From CAZUFB01 sp048173955 (GTDB lineage Bacteria > Actinomycetota > Coriobacteriia > Coriobacteriales > UMGS124), in the NCBI GenBank assembly GCA_048173955.1, contig DBEYOB010000208.1, positions 1 to 17,278 of the forward strand: 17,278 nt of DNA. The letters are read 5' to 3'. Shown here piece after piece: positions 1-7,264 of this stretch (its first letter is position 1; each line of letters starts with the position of its first letter). Below the pieces are notes generated by a model that was not told the origin of the DNA, made no database searches, and saw only the letters and a program-made list of their open reading frames with translations. Position numbers and translations under genes: made by a program.

Positions 1-985
1 AGGCCAGGTTGCCCATAAGGCCGCTGAGCGTTCCGCACAGTGAGTAGAGCAGGGCCGCGAAGCTTCCGGGTAGCAGGGGCACCGCCACCAGGGTGAGCGC
101 GATGACCGCGAACGACAGGTAGCACACGCGGCTGAAGTCGAGCTTCTTGCGGGGCACGAAGCCGTAGAGCACGAATATGCCTGCGAAGAGGATCTTGAGC
201 AGGACGTTCATGGTGATGCCGAGGCTGATGACACCGTCCGTCTGCCCGGCGGCGATGTAGAGCTTGCCCATGTTGGGGGCGAAGCGGAAGGCGAACACCA
301 AAAAGAAGAGCTGGGAGAAGGCCCGCACGCTCGGCGAGGTGATGGTTCGGGGCTGCGGGTCGGCAACGCTTTGGACGGGCTGTGGCTCCGCGGGGTACGG
401 TTCGACCTGCCCGTCTTTCGGCAGCAGCATGAGGAGGGCTGATGCCAGGGGTAGCAGGCAGAAAAGCGGGATGATCGCGATGCCCGGTCCCGTATCGATG
501 ATGAGATAGACAGCGGCTCCGATCATCTGCGACGTCATAAAGAGGATCATGCCCTTCCAGGGATGGATGCGGGCATACAGCGTCCCGGCCCTTAGGAGCA
601 GGGACGCCAGTCCCAGGGCTACGGCGAAGCACCCAAGGTGAAAAATCGGGAGACCTAGGTTGAAGAAGAGGGAGACGTTGCCGAGGGATGCCAGCATGGC
701 GGCGGCGAGGGTTGCGTGGTGAGAGGTGCAGGCGTCGAATGCGGGTCGTCTGACGATGTTCAGGATGCCGCATGCAACAAGCAGGGAAATGACCATGACC
801 CTTGTTTCGATATGCATGGCAGAAGGGGTTTCGATGAGTGCCGAGGCGTTCGAATAATAGTCGCGGATGCCCGAGGTCGCCAGAATCCATGCCGTCCAAA
901 ACGAGACGCCCAGATAGGGGGCGAAAGGTGCTGCGCGCAGCACGGAGAGGCGGTATTCTTCGATTCTGCTCATGGCCCCATTCAT
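1..985 (-). CDS. Membrane-bound LuxR-type regulator, N-terminal membrane domain (partial)
   Basis: The minus-strand frame is open from 985 to the window edge (328 codons, no stop). It encodes a protein beginning MNGAMSRIEEYRLSVLRAAP, with many hydrophobic stretches separated by short loops (for example around residues 20-40, 88-130, 140-190 and 228-320). A polar, proline-rich linker lies near residues 192-215. This is the layout of the N-terminal half of the Coriobacteriia regulators that join about 12 membrane helices to a C-terminal LuxR HTH, like the complete one at 10466-12073. The HTH itself would lie outside the window, so the family call is inference from topology and context. The start at 985 is preceded by GGGGG; an in-frame ATG at 973 is an alternative. 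The gene is divergent from the reductase at 1225, the usual arrangement for a local regulator of that reductase. Confidence 0.72.
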   Translation of the reverse strand, partial: MNGAMSRIEEYRLSVLRAAPFAPYLGVSFWTAWILATSGIRDYYSNASALIETPSAMHIETRVMVISLLVACGILNIVRRPAFDACTSHHATLAAAMLASLGNVSLFFNLGLPIFHLGCFAVALGLASLLLRAGTLYARIHPWKGMILFMTSQMIGAAVYLIIDTGPGIAIIPLFCLLPLASALLMLLPKDGQVEPYPAEPQPVQSVADPQPRTITSPSVRAFSQLFFLVFAFRFAPNMGKLYIAAGQTDGVISLGITMNVLLKILFAGIFVLYGFVPRKKLDFSRVCYLSFAVIALTLVAVPLLPGSFAALLYSLCGTLSGLMGNLA

Positions 986-1026
986 AGAAAGCCCCCAAGA
1001 ACCCGCAACTGCCGAGACAGCACCGT

Positions 1027-1056
1027 TCGATACTACCACAGAAGCCGTTTTCTCAA
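1027..1056 (-). promoter_or_regulatory. Candidate promoter of the LuxR gene
   Basis: On the minus strand TTGAGA (1056-1051) matches the -35 consensus at five of six positions. It is followed after 18 bases by TATCGA (1032-1027), or after 15 by TAGTAT (1035-1030). It lies about 45 bases upstream of the start codon at 985. This is a consensus match by eye only. Confidence 0.35.
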
Positions 1057-1107
1057 AGTGGTTTCCGCTGCCGATGCTGACTAGCATCGATCTAGCATCG
1101 AAAACGG
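1045..1107. promoter_or_regulatory. Nested inverted/direct-repeat operator between LuxR gene and reductase 1
   Basis: Perfect 8-bp outer arms CCGTTTTC (1045-1052) and GAAAACGG (1100-1107) enclose a perfect 7-bp inverted repeat CGATGCT (1072-1078) / AGCATCG (1083-1089) with a 4-base spacer. CTAGCATCGA is also repeated directly at 1081-1090 and 1092-1101. The site sits between two divergent start codons, beside the candidate LuxR promoter and upstream of a CATAGT -10-like element at 1142. A regulator binding site is the natural reading, with the neighbouring LuxR protein the likeliest binder; that assignment is inference. Confidence 0.5.
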
Positions 1108-1224
1108 GTCGCGATGTGTGGCGAGGCGCACGGCGGCAGAGCATAGTTGAGATGCGGGCGGCGCACCGAGAGGGCGCTCCGCCGGACCATCGTATTTGGC
1201 AATCGAACAAGAAGGGGTCGTGCA

Positions 1225-3102
1225 ATGGGACTTCAGCAGACGCGCAGGGCATTTGTCGGCACCGCAGCGGGCATGGCGGGGGCGGCCGCGCTGGGCATGG
1301 CAGGCATGGCGCACGCGGACGAGGCCGCGTCCGCCTCGTCTTCCGTTGACGGTGTGTCATGGGACGCTGCATACGACGTCGTGGTCGTCGGCTTCGGTGC
1401 CGCTGGCGGTGTGACCGCTATCACCGCCGCCGAGCAGGGCGCAAAGGTCCTCCTCGTCGAAAAGGCGATGAAGGGAATCGGCGGCGGCAACTCCCGCGTA
1501 TGCTCCCAGGGAATCTACGCGCCGCTCGACGTCGACGCGACCATCCAGTACATCAAGGCTATCTTCACCGACTTCACCACGGTGAGCGACGACATGCTCG
1601 AGCGCTATGCCCGCGAGGTGTGCACGATTCAGGACTGGCTGCTTGAGCACGGCGCCCCCAACATGCAGGCGAGTGGTCCCGACACGAGCCAGGCCGAATA
1701 TCCCGATGCACCGGGCGCCGAGAGCTGCATCAAAGTCTCCGTCGCGGGCAGGTATCGCTTCGGCGACTTCTACAAGATGCTCAAGCGCATCGTGGGCGAG
1801 ATGTCCGACAGCATCGACGTGATCTACTCGGCCCCCGCCAAGAAGCTCATTCAGGATCCTGTCTCCAAGGGCATCATGGGCGTGACGATCGAGAAGAACG
1901 GCACTGCTTACAACGTCCTTGCCAAGAACGGCGTGGTCCTCACCACGGGCGGCTTCGAGAACGACCAGGAGATGCTTCAGAACTTCCTGCAGATGTCCAA
2001 CGCCTGCGCGAAGGGTTCGAGCTACAACACGGGCGACGGCATCAGGATGGCCACCGAGTGTGGCGCCGAGCTGTGGCACATGAGCAACGTCGCCGGCCCT
2101 GACATCAACTTCAAGGCTCCCGAGCTCGATATCACGTTCGGCATGTACATGCAGGACAAGTCGGGCTTCGGCTCCAAGAACACCATCTTCGTCGGCAGCG
2201 ACGGCACCCGTTTCACCAACGAGGCGAGCCGTCCCAAGCACGGCAACGTCTACTACCACGGTTCGTACCGCACGCTGCAGGTTCCCAACCCCTGCTTCAT
2301 CGTCTTTGACAACGTGGCGATGACGAACAACAAGATCTACGACACGTGGAGCGAGGGGAACGTCGACGAGCTCAACGCCGGTTGGATCGTTCAGGCCGAC
2401 ACGCTCGAGGAGCTGGCGGAGAAGGTGGGCATCGACCCCGCGGGGCTGGTCGCCGAGGTCGAAAAGTACAACGGGTACTGCGAGGCCGGCTCCGACTACG
2501 ACTTCGGCCGCGACCCCGAGCTGCTCAATCCCATCACCGAGCCTCCGTTCTATGCCATGGAGGGCACCGCGTCGCTGCTGAACACGATGGGCGGCCCGAA
2601 GCGCGACATCGAGGGCGGCATCGTCGACGTCCACGGCAACATCATCCCGCACCTCTACAGCGCCGGCGAGCTCGGTTCGATTTACGCCGACACGTACCAG
2701 GGATCGGGCAACCTGGCCGAATGCATCGTCTACGGCCGCATCTCCGGTGCCAACGCCGCTGCCGAGAAGGACGACGCCTACGTGGCTTCCGCGTCCATCG
2801 AGAACGCTCTGCCCCTGGTCGACGAGGAACCCCAGTTCGAGCTGGGCGAGAACGAGTATCTGGGTGTCGGTGACGGCCTGGGCGGCGACGTGTACGTCAA
2901 GGTGCGCTATGTCGACAGCACCATCGAGGACGTCGAGGTCGTGTACAACCTCGAGACGCCCTACATCGGCAGCATGGCTGTCGAGCAGCTGCCCGCCAAG
3001 ATTGTGGAGGCGAACTCGACCGAGGTCGACTCCATCGCCGGTGCTTCCGTGACGAGCGACGCGATCAAGACCGCCGTGCTTGCCGCAATCGAGCAGGCGT
3101 AG
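1225..3102 (+). CDS. Tat-exported FAD-dependent reductase with C-terminal FMN_bind domain (reductase 1)
   Basis: 625 residues. The ATG at 1225 is chosen over upstream in-frame starts because GAAGGGG (1211-1217) precedes it and it places the Tat signal TRRAFVG at residues 6-12, followed by a hydrophobic stretch and AHA (29-31) as the likely cleavage site. A Rossmann FAD motif GFGAAG lies at 56-61, in the fumarate reductase/succinate dehydrogenase flavoprotein family. R329 in GTRFTNE matches the catalytic arginine region. The motif that normally carries a second substrate-binding arginine reads YQGSGNLAECIVYG (491-504), with tyrosine at the aligned arginine position, and the usual His of HxMGG is absent (NTMGG at 453-457). 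Fumarate is therefore unlikely. Residues ~546-625 form an FMN_bind domain with DSIAGASVTS (602-611), an ApbE-type flavinylation motif with Ser608 in the acceptor position. The substrate is unknown; the role is probably respiratory reduction at the cell surface. Confidence 0.88.
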   Translation: MGLQQTRRAFVGTAAGMAGAAALGMAGMAHADEAASASSSVDGVSWDAAYDVVVVGFGAAGGVTAITAAEQGAKVLLVEKAMKGIGGGNSRVCSQGIYAPLDVDATIQYIKAIFTDFTTVSDDMLERYAREVCTIQDWLLEHGAPNMQASGPDTSQAEYPDAPGAESCIKVSVAGRYRFGDFYKMLKRIVGEMSDSIDVIYSAPAKKLIQDPVSKGIMGVTIEKNGTAYNVLAKNGVVLTTGGFENDQEMLQNFLQMSNACAKGSSYNTGDGIRMATECGAELWHMSNVAGPDINFKAPELDITFGMYMQDKSGFGSKNTIFVGSDGTRFTNEASRPKHGNVYYHGSYRTLQVPNPCFIVFDNVAMTNNKIYDTWSEGNVDELNAGWIVQADTLEELAEKVGIDPAGLVAEVEKYNGYCEAGSDYDFGRDPELLNPITEPPFYAMEGTASLLNTMGGPKRDIEGGIVDVHGNIIPHLYSAGELGSIYADTYQGSGNLAECIVYGRISGANAAAEKDDAYVASASIENALPLVDEEPQFELGENEYLGVGDGLGGDVYVKVRYVDSTIEDVEVVYNLETPYIGSMAVEQLPAKIVEANSTEVDSIAGASVTSDAIKTAVLAAIEQA

Positions 3103-3171
3103 CAACGAGCCGGTCTGCCGCCCGAGGGCGAGGGCGGTTTGACCCCGCCTGGCTCAGGACGGGCCGGGAAG

Positions 3172-3212
3172 CTCGGGACGGTAGAGCAAGTCTCGGACGG
3201 TAGGGCTGCAAG
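3172..3212. repeat. Imperfect 20-bp tandem repeat
   Basis: CTCGGGACGGTAGAGCAAG (3172-3190) is followed directly by a near copy (3192-3212) sharing CTCGG, ACGGTAG and GCAAG. It lies in the 3' untranslated region of reductase 1, just before the terminator. A weak GC hairpin without a clear T-tract (3118-3123 with 3132-3137) lies upstream. Function unknown. Confidence 0.5.
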
Positions 3213-3227
3213 CCAATAAGGCGATTT

Positions 3228-3270
3228 CCGGGGTCCGGACGCGCAAGGGCGTTCGGGCCCCGGTTGTTTT
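3228..3270 (+). terminator. Rho-independent terminator after reductase 1
   Basis: Arms 3228-3242 and 3249-3263 form a 15-bp stem whose only departures from Watson-Crick pairing are two G-U pairs. The loop is six bases and is followed by TTGTTTT (3264-3270). It lies 126 bases past the stop codon of reductase 1. Confidence 0.8.
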
Positions 3271-3365
3271 GGGACGCGGATGACGGCCGGCGGTTGTCGC
3301 GGGGTGGGGCTGGCGGTCGGTTTTGGCGCTAATGCGTGCTGCGTGCCGAGTCCGGTTGCCGGGCC

Positions 3366-3720
3366 GCCGCGCGTGGCGGACCGTGGCGACCGGATTGTCG
3401 TGGCTGGTGGCCATTCTTGGCCCGAGTGCGTGATTTCCAAAAAGTGTTGGTCATTTTGCCAGCGAGTGCGTGCACCGACGTGGCTTCCGACGCCCTTTGG
3501 CGCGTGGCAGCCGGGCAGCCTGCTGAACCGCAAGCCATCTACCAGACACTTTACGCGAAGGGTCCGGAACGGGGGGCTGCGCGTCGCCTGGGGCAGCACG
3601 CACTCGCTGGCGTTTTGACCAACACTTTTCCAGAAACACGCATTCGCTGCGAAAACGACCATCGCCGCGGACCGCAACACGCACTCGGCGCGAAAACGAC
3701 CGCCGCCGGCCGTCCAGCAT
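3366..3720. repeat. Long intergenic repeat, copy 1
   Basis: This stretch is repeated in the same orientation at 6877-7240. By eye the left half (to about 3550) is ~95% identical and the right half ~80%. It contains CGAGTGCGTG at 3423 and 3463 and the reverse orientation CACGCA[C/T]TCG at 3597, 3637 and 3678, spaced 40, 40 and 41 bases. Segments 3423-3472 and 3597-3646 are inverted repeats matching at about 40 of 50 positions, around a core of ~124 bases. No convincing gene was found anywhere in 3103-3843; open frames here look incidental. It resembles a dispersed palindromic intergenic element. Confidence 0.85.
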
Positions 3721-3843
3721 GCCCGGTGCGAAAGCGACCGCCCTGCAGGTTGCCTCGCCTTGCTGCTGGCAACGCGCCCACGCAATGCGCCATACTGTTT
3801 GCATGCATCCAACATCAGGGTGTCTGGCAAGGGGGCGTGTCGA

Positions 3844-4701
3844 GTGGATGTTCAACAGCTCAGATATTTCGTCCAAGCGGCCCGGCAGGGGAGCTTCCGC
3901 GAGGGTGCTCGGGCACTTTTTGTTACGCGCGCAGCCCTCAGCAAGTCGATTGCCCAGCTCGAGGCCGAGCTCGGCTACAGCCTCTTCGACCGTTTGCACG
4001 AGGGTGTTCGCCTCACCGATGCCGGCCGGAGGTTTATCGACCGCGCCGCTGCGTTGGTTGCCGAGTTCGATGGACTTGAAGCCGACATGAAGCACGAGCG
4101 TGAGATGCGTGACATCGTCGTCCGTTTCCCCAACTCTTGGTACGAGCATTTCGCCGCGCGTCTCGATGTCTATGCTTCTGAGCATGCGGACCGCATCCGC
4201 GTCATCGTCGAGTGCGGGAGCGATGCCGAGTCGGTGCGGAGCATCGAGGAGGGAACGGCCCACGTCGTCGTGACCCACCTTGTCCTCGACGGCACACTCG
4301 ACGAGGGTCTCCCCCTGGCACTGTCACCTCTCTACATCGCCATGAGCTCCCAGAACCCGCTTGCCGCAAAGGATGCCATCACCTTTGAGGACATGGAGCC
4401 TCAGAACGTGTTCTACTACACCTGCGGGTTCGAGCGGGTGTTTTGGGTGCCCACGTTTAGGTCGGAGCGCTCGTCGTTCAGCAACGACCTCATGCACATC
4501 TATGCGCGCGTGTTTAGAAACGAGGGCGTCCTGCCCACGCCTCTGTTCACAACGCCGCAGTTCGAACGCGACATCGAGTTTCGACGGTTCGACGGGGCGG
4601 GTATGGACATCGTCATGCTCGGCTATATATCCGCCCGCACGGAGGGCGATTCGCGGCTCAAGGAGGAGTGCCTGAGGTTGAGGCAAGCCCTTGCGGACTG
4701 A
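3844..4701 (+). CDS. LysR-type transcriptional regulator
   Basis: 285 residues, a normal LysR length. The GTG at 3844 is chosen because AAGGGGG (3829-3835) sits 8 bases upstream and the protein then begins MDVQQLRYFVQAARQGSF, the classic start of the LysR winged HTH. The HTH continues through ALSKSIAQLEAELGYSLFDR and ends near residue 60 (VRLTDAGRRF). Residues ~90-285 are the effector-binding region, with weaker family resemblance. The gene lies 234 bases upstream of reductase 2 on the same strand, and that gap carries overlapping palindromes. A role as its effector-responsive activator is likely but inferred. The ligand may be the acceptor reduced by reductase 2. The pair is bracketed by the long repeats at 3366 and 6877. 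Confidence 0.9.
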   Translation: MDVQQLRYFVQAARQGSFREGARALFVTRAALSKSIAQLEAELGYSLFDRLHEGVRLTDAGRRFIDRAAALVAEFDGLEADMKHEREMRDIVVRFPNSWYEHFAARLDVYASEHADRIRVIVECGSDAESVRSIEEGTAHVVVTHLVLDGTLDEGLPLALSPLYIAMSSQNPLAAKDAITFEDMEPQNVFYYTCGFERVFWVPTFRSERSSFSNDLMHIYARVFRNEGVLPTPLFTTPQFERDIEFRRFDGAGMDIVMLGYISARTEGDSRLKEECLRLRQALAD

Positions 4702-4756
4702 ACTCGCATGCGTATTGTCGAACGCGTTTCCATACCCGAAGTTCAGCGCGACGGTT

Positions 4757-4786
4757 TTGCGATGGCAACGCGCGGTTGCTCTCAAC
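4757..4786. promoter_or_regulatory. Three overlapping palindromes, candidate LysR operator
   Basis: Three perfect inverted repeats overlap: TTGC-N4-GCAA (4757-4768), GCAAC-N5-GTTGC (4765-4779) and GTTG-N4-CAAC (4775-4786). They lie between the LysR gene and reductase 2, just upstream of a plausible promoter. LysR-type activators usually bind such sites in the -80 to -35 region. Assignment to this LysR protein is inference. Confidence 0.5.
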
Positions 4787-4801
4787 GTTTCCATTTTTCG
4801 C

Positions 4802-4832
4802 TTTTCAGGGAATGTGGGGCCGGGCACTATAG
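4802..4832 (+). promoter_or_regulatory. Possible weak promoter of reductase 2
   Basis: TTTTCA (4802-4807) and CACTAT (4825-4830) are separated by 17 bases; TATAGC overlaps the latter. Both boxes are poor consensus matches, as expected for an activator-dependent promoter downstream of the palindromes at 4757-4786. Confidence 0.25.
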
Positions 4833-4873
4833 CAACTGGGGGGCTTCGCAGAATCGACATGCGATGCGCGGAG

Positions 4874-4894
4874 CGCTGCGGGAAAACCGCAGCG
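4874..4894 (+). promoter_or_regulatory. Perfect hairpin in the leader of reductase 2
   Basis: CGCTGCGG (4874-4881) and CCGCAGCG (4887-4894) pair perfectly around a GAAAA loop, followed by AAAAG. It ends 41 bases before the start codon and could be an mRNA-stabilising or attenuating leader structure. It lacks a U-tract, so it is not a standard terminator. Confidence 0.5.
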
Positions 4895-4935
4895 AAAAGA
4901 AGCGGCAAACATGCCCGTTTGACAAGGAGGACACA

Positions 4936-6705
4936 ATGAACCAGCCCGTCATATCTCGTCAGGCGTTCGTCCGCAGTGCCGGTGCCGTCGCAGCCGTTGC
5001 CGGCGCGGGTATGCTGGGCGCTACCGTGGCGCGCGCCGAGGAGGCGGCCACCGAGGAGCCTGCCGCCGATGCACCTGCCGACGCCGCGCCTGCAAGCGGC
5101 ATCACCGCAGCCGACTATGAGGGCAAGTGGGCGTTCGAGATCGCTCCGGAGCCCATCACCGACATCGCCGAGACCGTTGAAGCCGAGCTCGTCGTGGTGG
5201 GCGCAGGGTATGCCGGCATGGCCACCGCCACCTCCGCGCAGCAGAGCGGCGTGCAGACCGTGCTCGTTTCGGCTTCGAGCATGGTGACGTGCCGAGGCGG
5301 CTCGAACAACGCGACCTACAGCCGCGTGATGGAGGCCGCCGGCATCGGCCGCGATGACTTCGATATCGAGAACGTCTATCAGGAAGAAATCGTTTCGGCC
5401 TGCGGCAACCGCGTCGACTCGACGAAGTGGTCGCGCTACGCGAACAGCTCCGAGGAGGCCATGAACTGGCTGCTCGACCTCACCGAGGCTCGCGGCGTCG
5501 GATGCTGCCTCGAAATCTGCAACTCGGATCCCGACGATCCCCGCAGCCCCACGCATATGTTCCCCGCGTCGCACTGCTTCATCACCGAGGATATGACTTT
5601 CGCCGGCATTGGCCAGGGTCTCGCGATGGACGCCCTTGAGGACGAGTTCCTCCAGCAGGGCGGCACAATCTACTACAACAACGTCGCCAAGCAGCTTACG
5701 CGCGACGGCGTGCCCAACGGCACCACCGGGCGTGTCGACGGCGTGATCGCGCAGAACGACCAGGGCGCCTACGTGCTGTACAAGGCGAGCAAGGCCGTGG
5801 TGCTTGCCACGGGCGACTTCAGCCGCGACCGCGACATGCTGGCAAAGTATTGCCCGCAGGCAATCGACTTTGTGAACTGGGAAAAGGCCGCCTATTGGGA
5901 TGAGGAGGAGGGCTACGACTACGGCCTGCATCCCGACGAGAGCGCCGGCCTGTTCCACGGCGATGGCCATAAGATGGGCCTGTGGGTGGGTGCCGCATGG
6001 CAGAAGACCGTGCCGTGCGCTACCAACGTGCAGGGCAGCTGGGTCTGCGCCACGCAGCCCTATGGATCGCATCGCGGTCTCATTGTGAACAAGAACGGCA
6101 TCCGTTACAACAACGAGGACTGCAACGGCGGCGCCTGCGCCATGGCGCAGCAGATGCAGCCCGACCACGCTTCCGCGTGCATTTGGGGTCTGAACTACGC
6201 CGAGGACGCCGCTCCGTGGCACACCTTTGGCCAGCATAATGGCGACCCGGGTGTCGACCCTGCCGAAATCGTCGCCGGTTGGGATGACAACGTTGAGGCG
6301 GGCACGTACTTCAAATGCGACACGATCGAGGAGCTTGCCGAGGCGCTCGGCCTTCCGGTCGAGCAGACGGTGGCGACGGTCGAGCGCTATAACGAGCTTT
6401 GCGATGGCGGTCGCGACCTCGACTTCTTCAAGAAGGCCAAGTACATGGTCCGCATCGACCCGCCCTTCTACGGCGCGTGGAACACCTTGCCGCAGTTCTT
6501 CACCGTGCACGGTGGTTTGCGAACCAACACCAACATGCAGGTGTGCGACGCCAACGACGAGCCGATTCCGGGTCTCTACAACGTCGGTACCATGATTGGC
6601 GACTTCTTCTCCAACATCTACACGTTCCGCATCCAGGGGCAGTCGTACGGCTCGTGCCTGACCTTTGGCTATCTGACCGGCAAGTACATCGCCGAGAACG
6701 AGTAG
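4936..6705 (+). CDS. Exported FAD-dependent reductase (reductase 2)
   Basis: 589 residues. The ATG at 4936 follows AAGGAGG (4924-4930) at 5 bases, much better than upstream in-frame starts. The signal resembles a Tat leader, SRQAFVRS (7-14), but with Gln at the second twin-arginine position; the hydrophobic core and ARA (32-34) cleavage site are normal. An Ala/Glu/Pro-rich linker precedes the FAD motif GAGYAG (89-94). R390 (GIRYNNED), H525 (VHGGL) and R565 (FRIQGQSYGSC) align with catalytic or substrate-binding positions of fumarate-reductase-type flavoproteins, but the surrounding motifs diverge and there is no QxHPT motif. There is no FMN_bind domain and no CxxCH, so electrons must come from a separate carrier not found here. 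The LysR gene upstream is its likely regulator. Substrate unknown. Confidence 0.87.
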   Translation: MNQPVISRQAFVRSAGAVAAVAGAGMLGATVARAEEAATEEPAADAPADAAPASGITAADYEGKWAFEIAPEPITDIAETVEAELVVVGAGYAGMATATSAQQSGVQTVLVSASSMVTCRGGSNNATYSRVMEAAGIGRDDFDIENVYQEEIVSACGNRVDSTKWSRYANSSEEAMNWLLDLTEARGVGCCLEICNSDPDDPRSPTHMFPASHCFITEDMTFAGIGQGLAMDALEDEFLQQGGTIYYNNVAKQLTRDGVPNGTTGRVDGVIAQNDQGAYVLYKASKAVVLATGDFSRDRDMLAKYCPQAIDFVNWEKAAYWDEEEGYDYGLHPDESAGLFHGDGHKMGLWVGAAWQKTVPCATNVQGSWVCATQPYGSHRGLIVNKNGIRYNNEDCNGGACAMAQQMQPDHASACIWGLNYAEDAAPWHTFGQHNGDPGVDPAEIVAGWDDNVEAGTYFKCDTIEELAEALGLPVEQTVATVERYNELCDGGRDLDFFKKAKYMVRIDPPFYGAWNTLPQFFTVHGGLRTNTNMQVCDANDEPIPGLYNVGTMIGDFFSNIYTFRIQGQSYGSCLTFGYLTGKYIAENE

Positions 6706-6778
6706 ATGGCAGGCTGGAGCGTGCAAACCGGCTGAGGCGGGTCGAAGGGGCCGCGTCGAAGGTGAATTAAACGGAAAG

Positions 6779-6820
6779 GCGCGTCGGCAACGTGCATCGT
6801 GCCGGCGCGCATTTCGTTTT
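6779..6820 (+). terminator. Rho-independent terminator after reductase 2
   Basis: GCGCGTCGGCA (6779-6789) pairs with TGCCGGCGCGC (6800-6810) over 11 bp, with one G-U pair and a 10-base loop. It is followed by ATTTCGTTTT (6811-6820). It lies 73 bases past the stop codon. Confidence 0.8.
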
Positions 6821-6876
6821 ACGTGCGTTGCTTGATGCCCGATAATCGCGCGCGTGGCGGGGCTGGCGGCTAGGCG

Positions 6877-7240
6877 GCCGCGCGTGGCGGGCCGTGGCGA
6901 CCGGATTGTCGTGGCAGGTGGCCATTCTTGGCGCGAATGCGTGATTTCCGAAAAGTGTTGGTCATTTTGCCAGCGAGTGCGTGCGCCGACGTGGCTTCCG
7001 ACGCCCTTTGGCGTGTGGCAGCCGGGCAGCCCGCTGAACCGCAAGCCATCTACCAGGCACTTTACGCGGATGGTCCGGAACGGGAGGCCGCGCGCCGCTC
7101 GGGCAAGCATGCACTCGTTGGTGTTTTGACCGGTATTTTTCCAGAACCACGCACTCGGCCTCAAAACGACCATCGCCGCGGGCCGCAGCACGCACTCGAT
7201 GCGAAAGCGTCCGCTGCCGCCAACCGCTCGGTGCAGCATG
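6877..7240. repeat. Long intergenic repeat, copy 2
   Basis: Direct copy of 3366-3720. The 10-bp motif occurs as CGAATGCGTG (6934) and CGAGTGCGTG (6974), then inverted as CATGCACTCG (7108) and CACGCACTCG (7148 and 7189), with steps of 40, 40 and 41 bases as in copy 1. The inverted arms (6934-6983 and 7108-7157) have decayed more than in copy 1. ATAATCGCG occurs at 6842-6850 and again at 7260-7268, just outside the repeat. The rest of the 6706-7337 gap holds only the terminator and a -10 element. Confidence 0.85.
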
Positions 7241-7258
7241 CGACTGGCGCGGTCGGCG

Positions 7259-7264
7259 TATAAT
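7259..7264 (+). promoter_or_regulatory. -10 box upstream of the permease gene
   Basis: A perfect TATAAT lies 73 bases upstream of the GTG start at 7338. No convincing -35 hexamer is seen 16-18 bases upstream. It sits directly after repeat copy 2. Confidence 0.5.

Noticed and set aside
1147..1224. Upstream start for reductase 1 at 1147
   Set aside because: It would put about 26 arginine-rich residues before the Tat motif and lacks a ribosome binding site; the ATG at 1225 has both a site and a normal Tat signal.
3172..3270. Riboswitch or tRNA between reductase 1 and its terminator
   Set aside because: No cloverleaf, T-loop or known riboswitch core is visible; the region shows only an imperfect tandem repeat and the terminator.
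3423..3687. CRISPR-like array
   Set aside because: The repeated motif is only 10 bases, changes orientation midway, and the intervening segments are related to each other rather than unique spacers. No cas genes are present.
3336..4079. Plus-strand open frame across repeat copy 1 into the LysR gene
   Set aside because: It overlaps the LysR coding region out of frame and has no good ribosome binding site. Only the repeat core is shared with copy 2, so it is treated as incidental.
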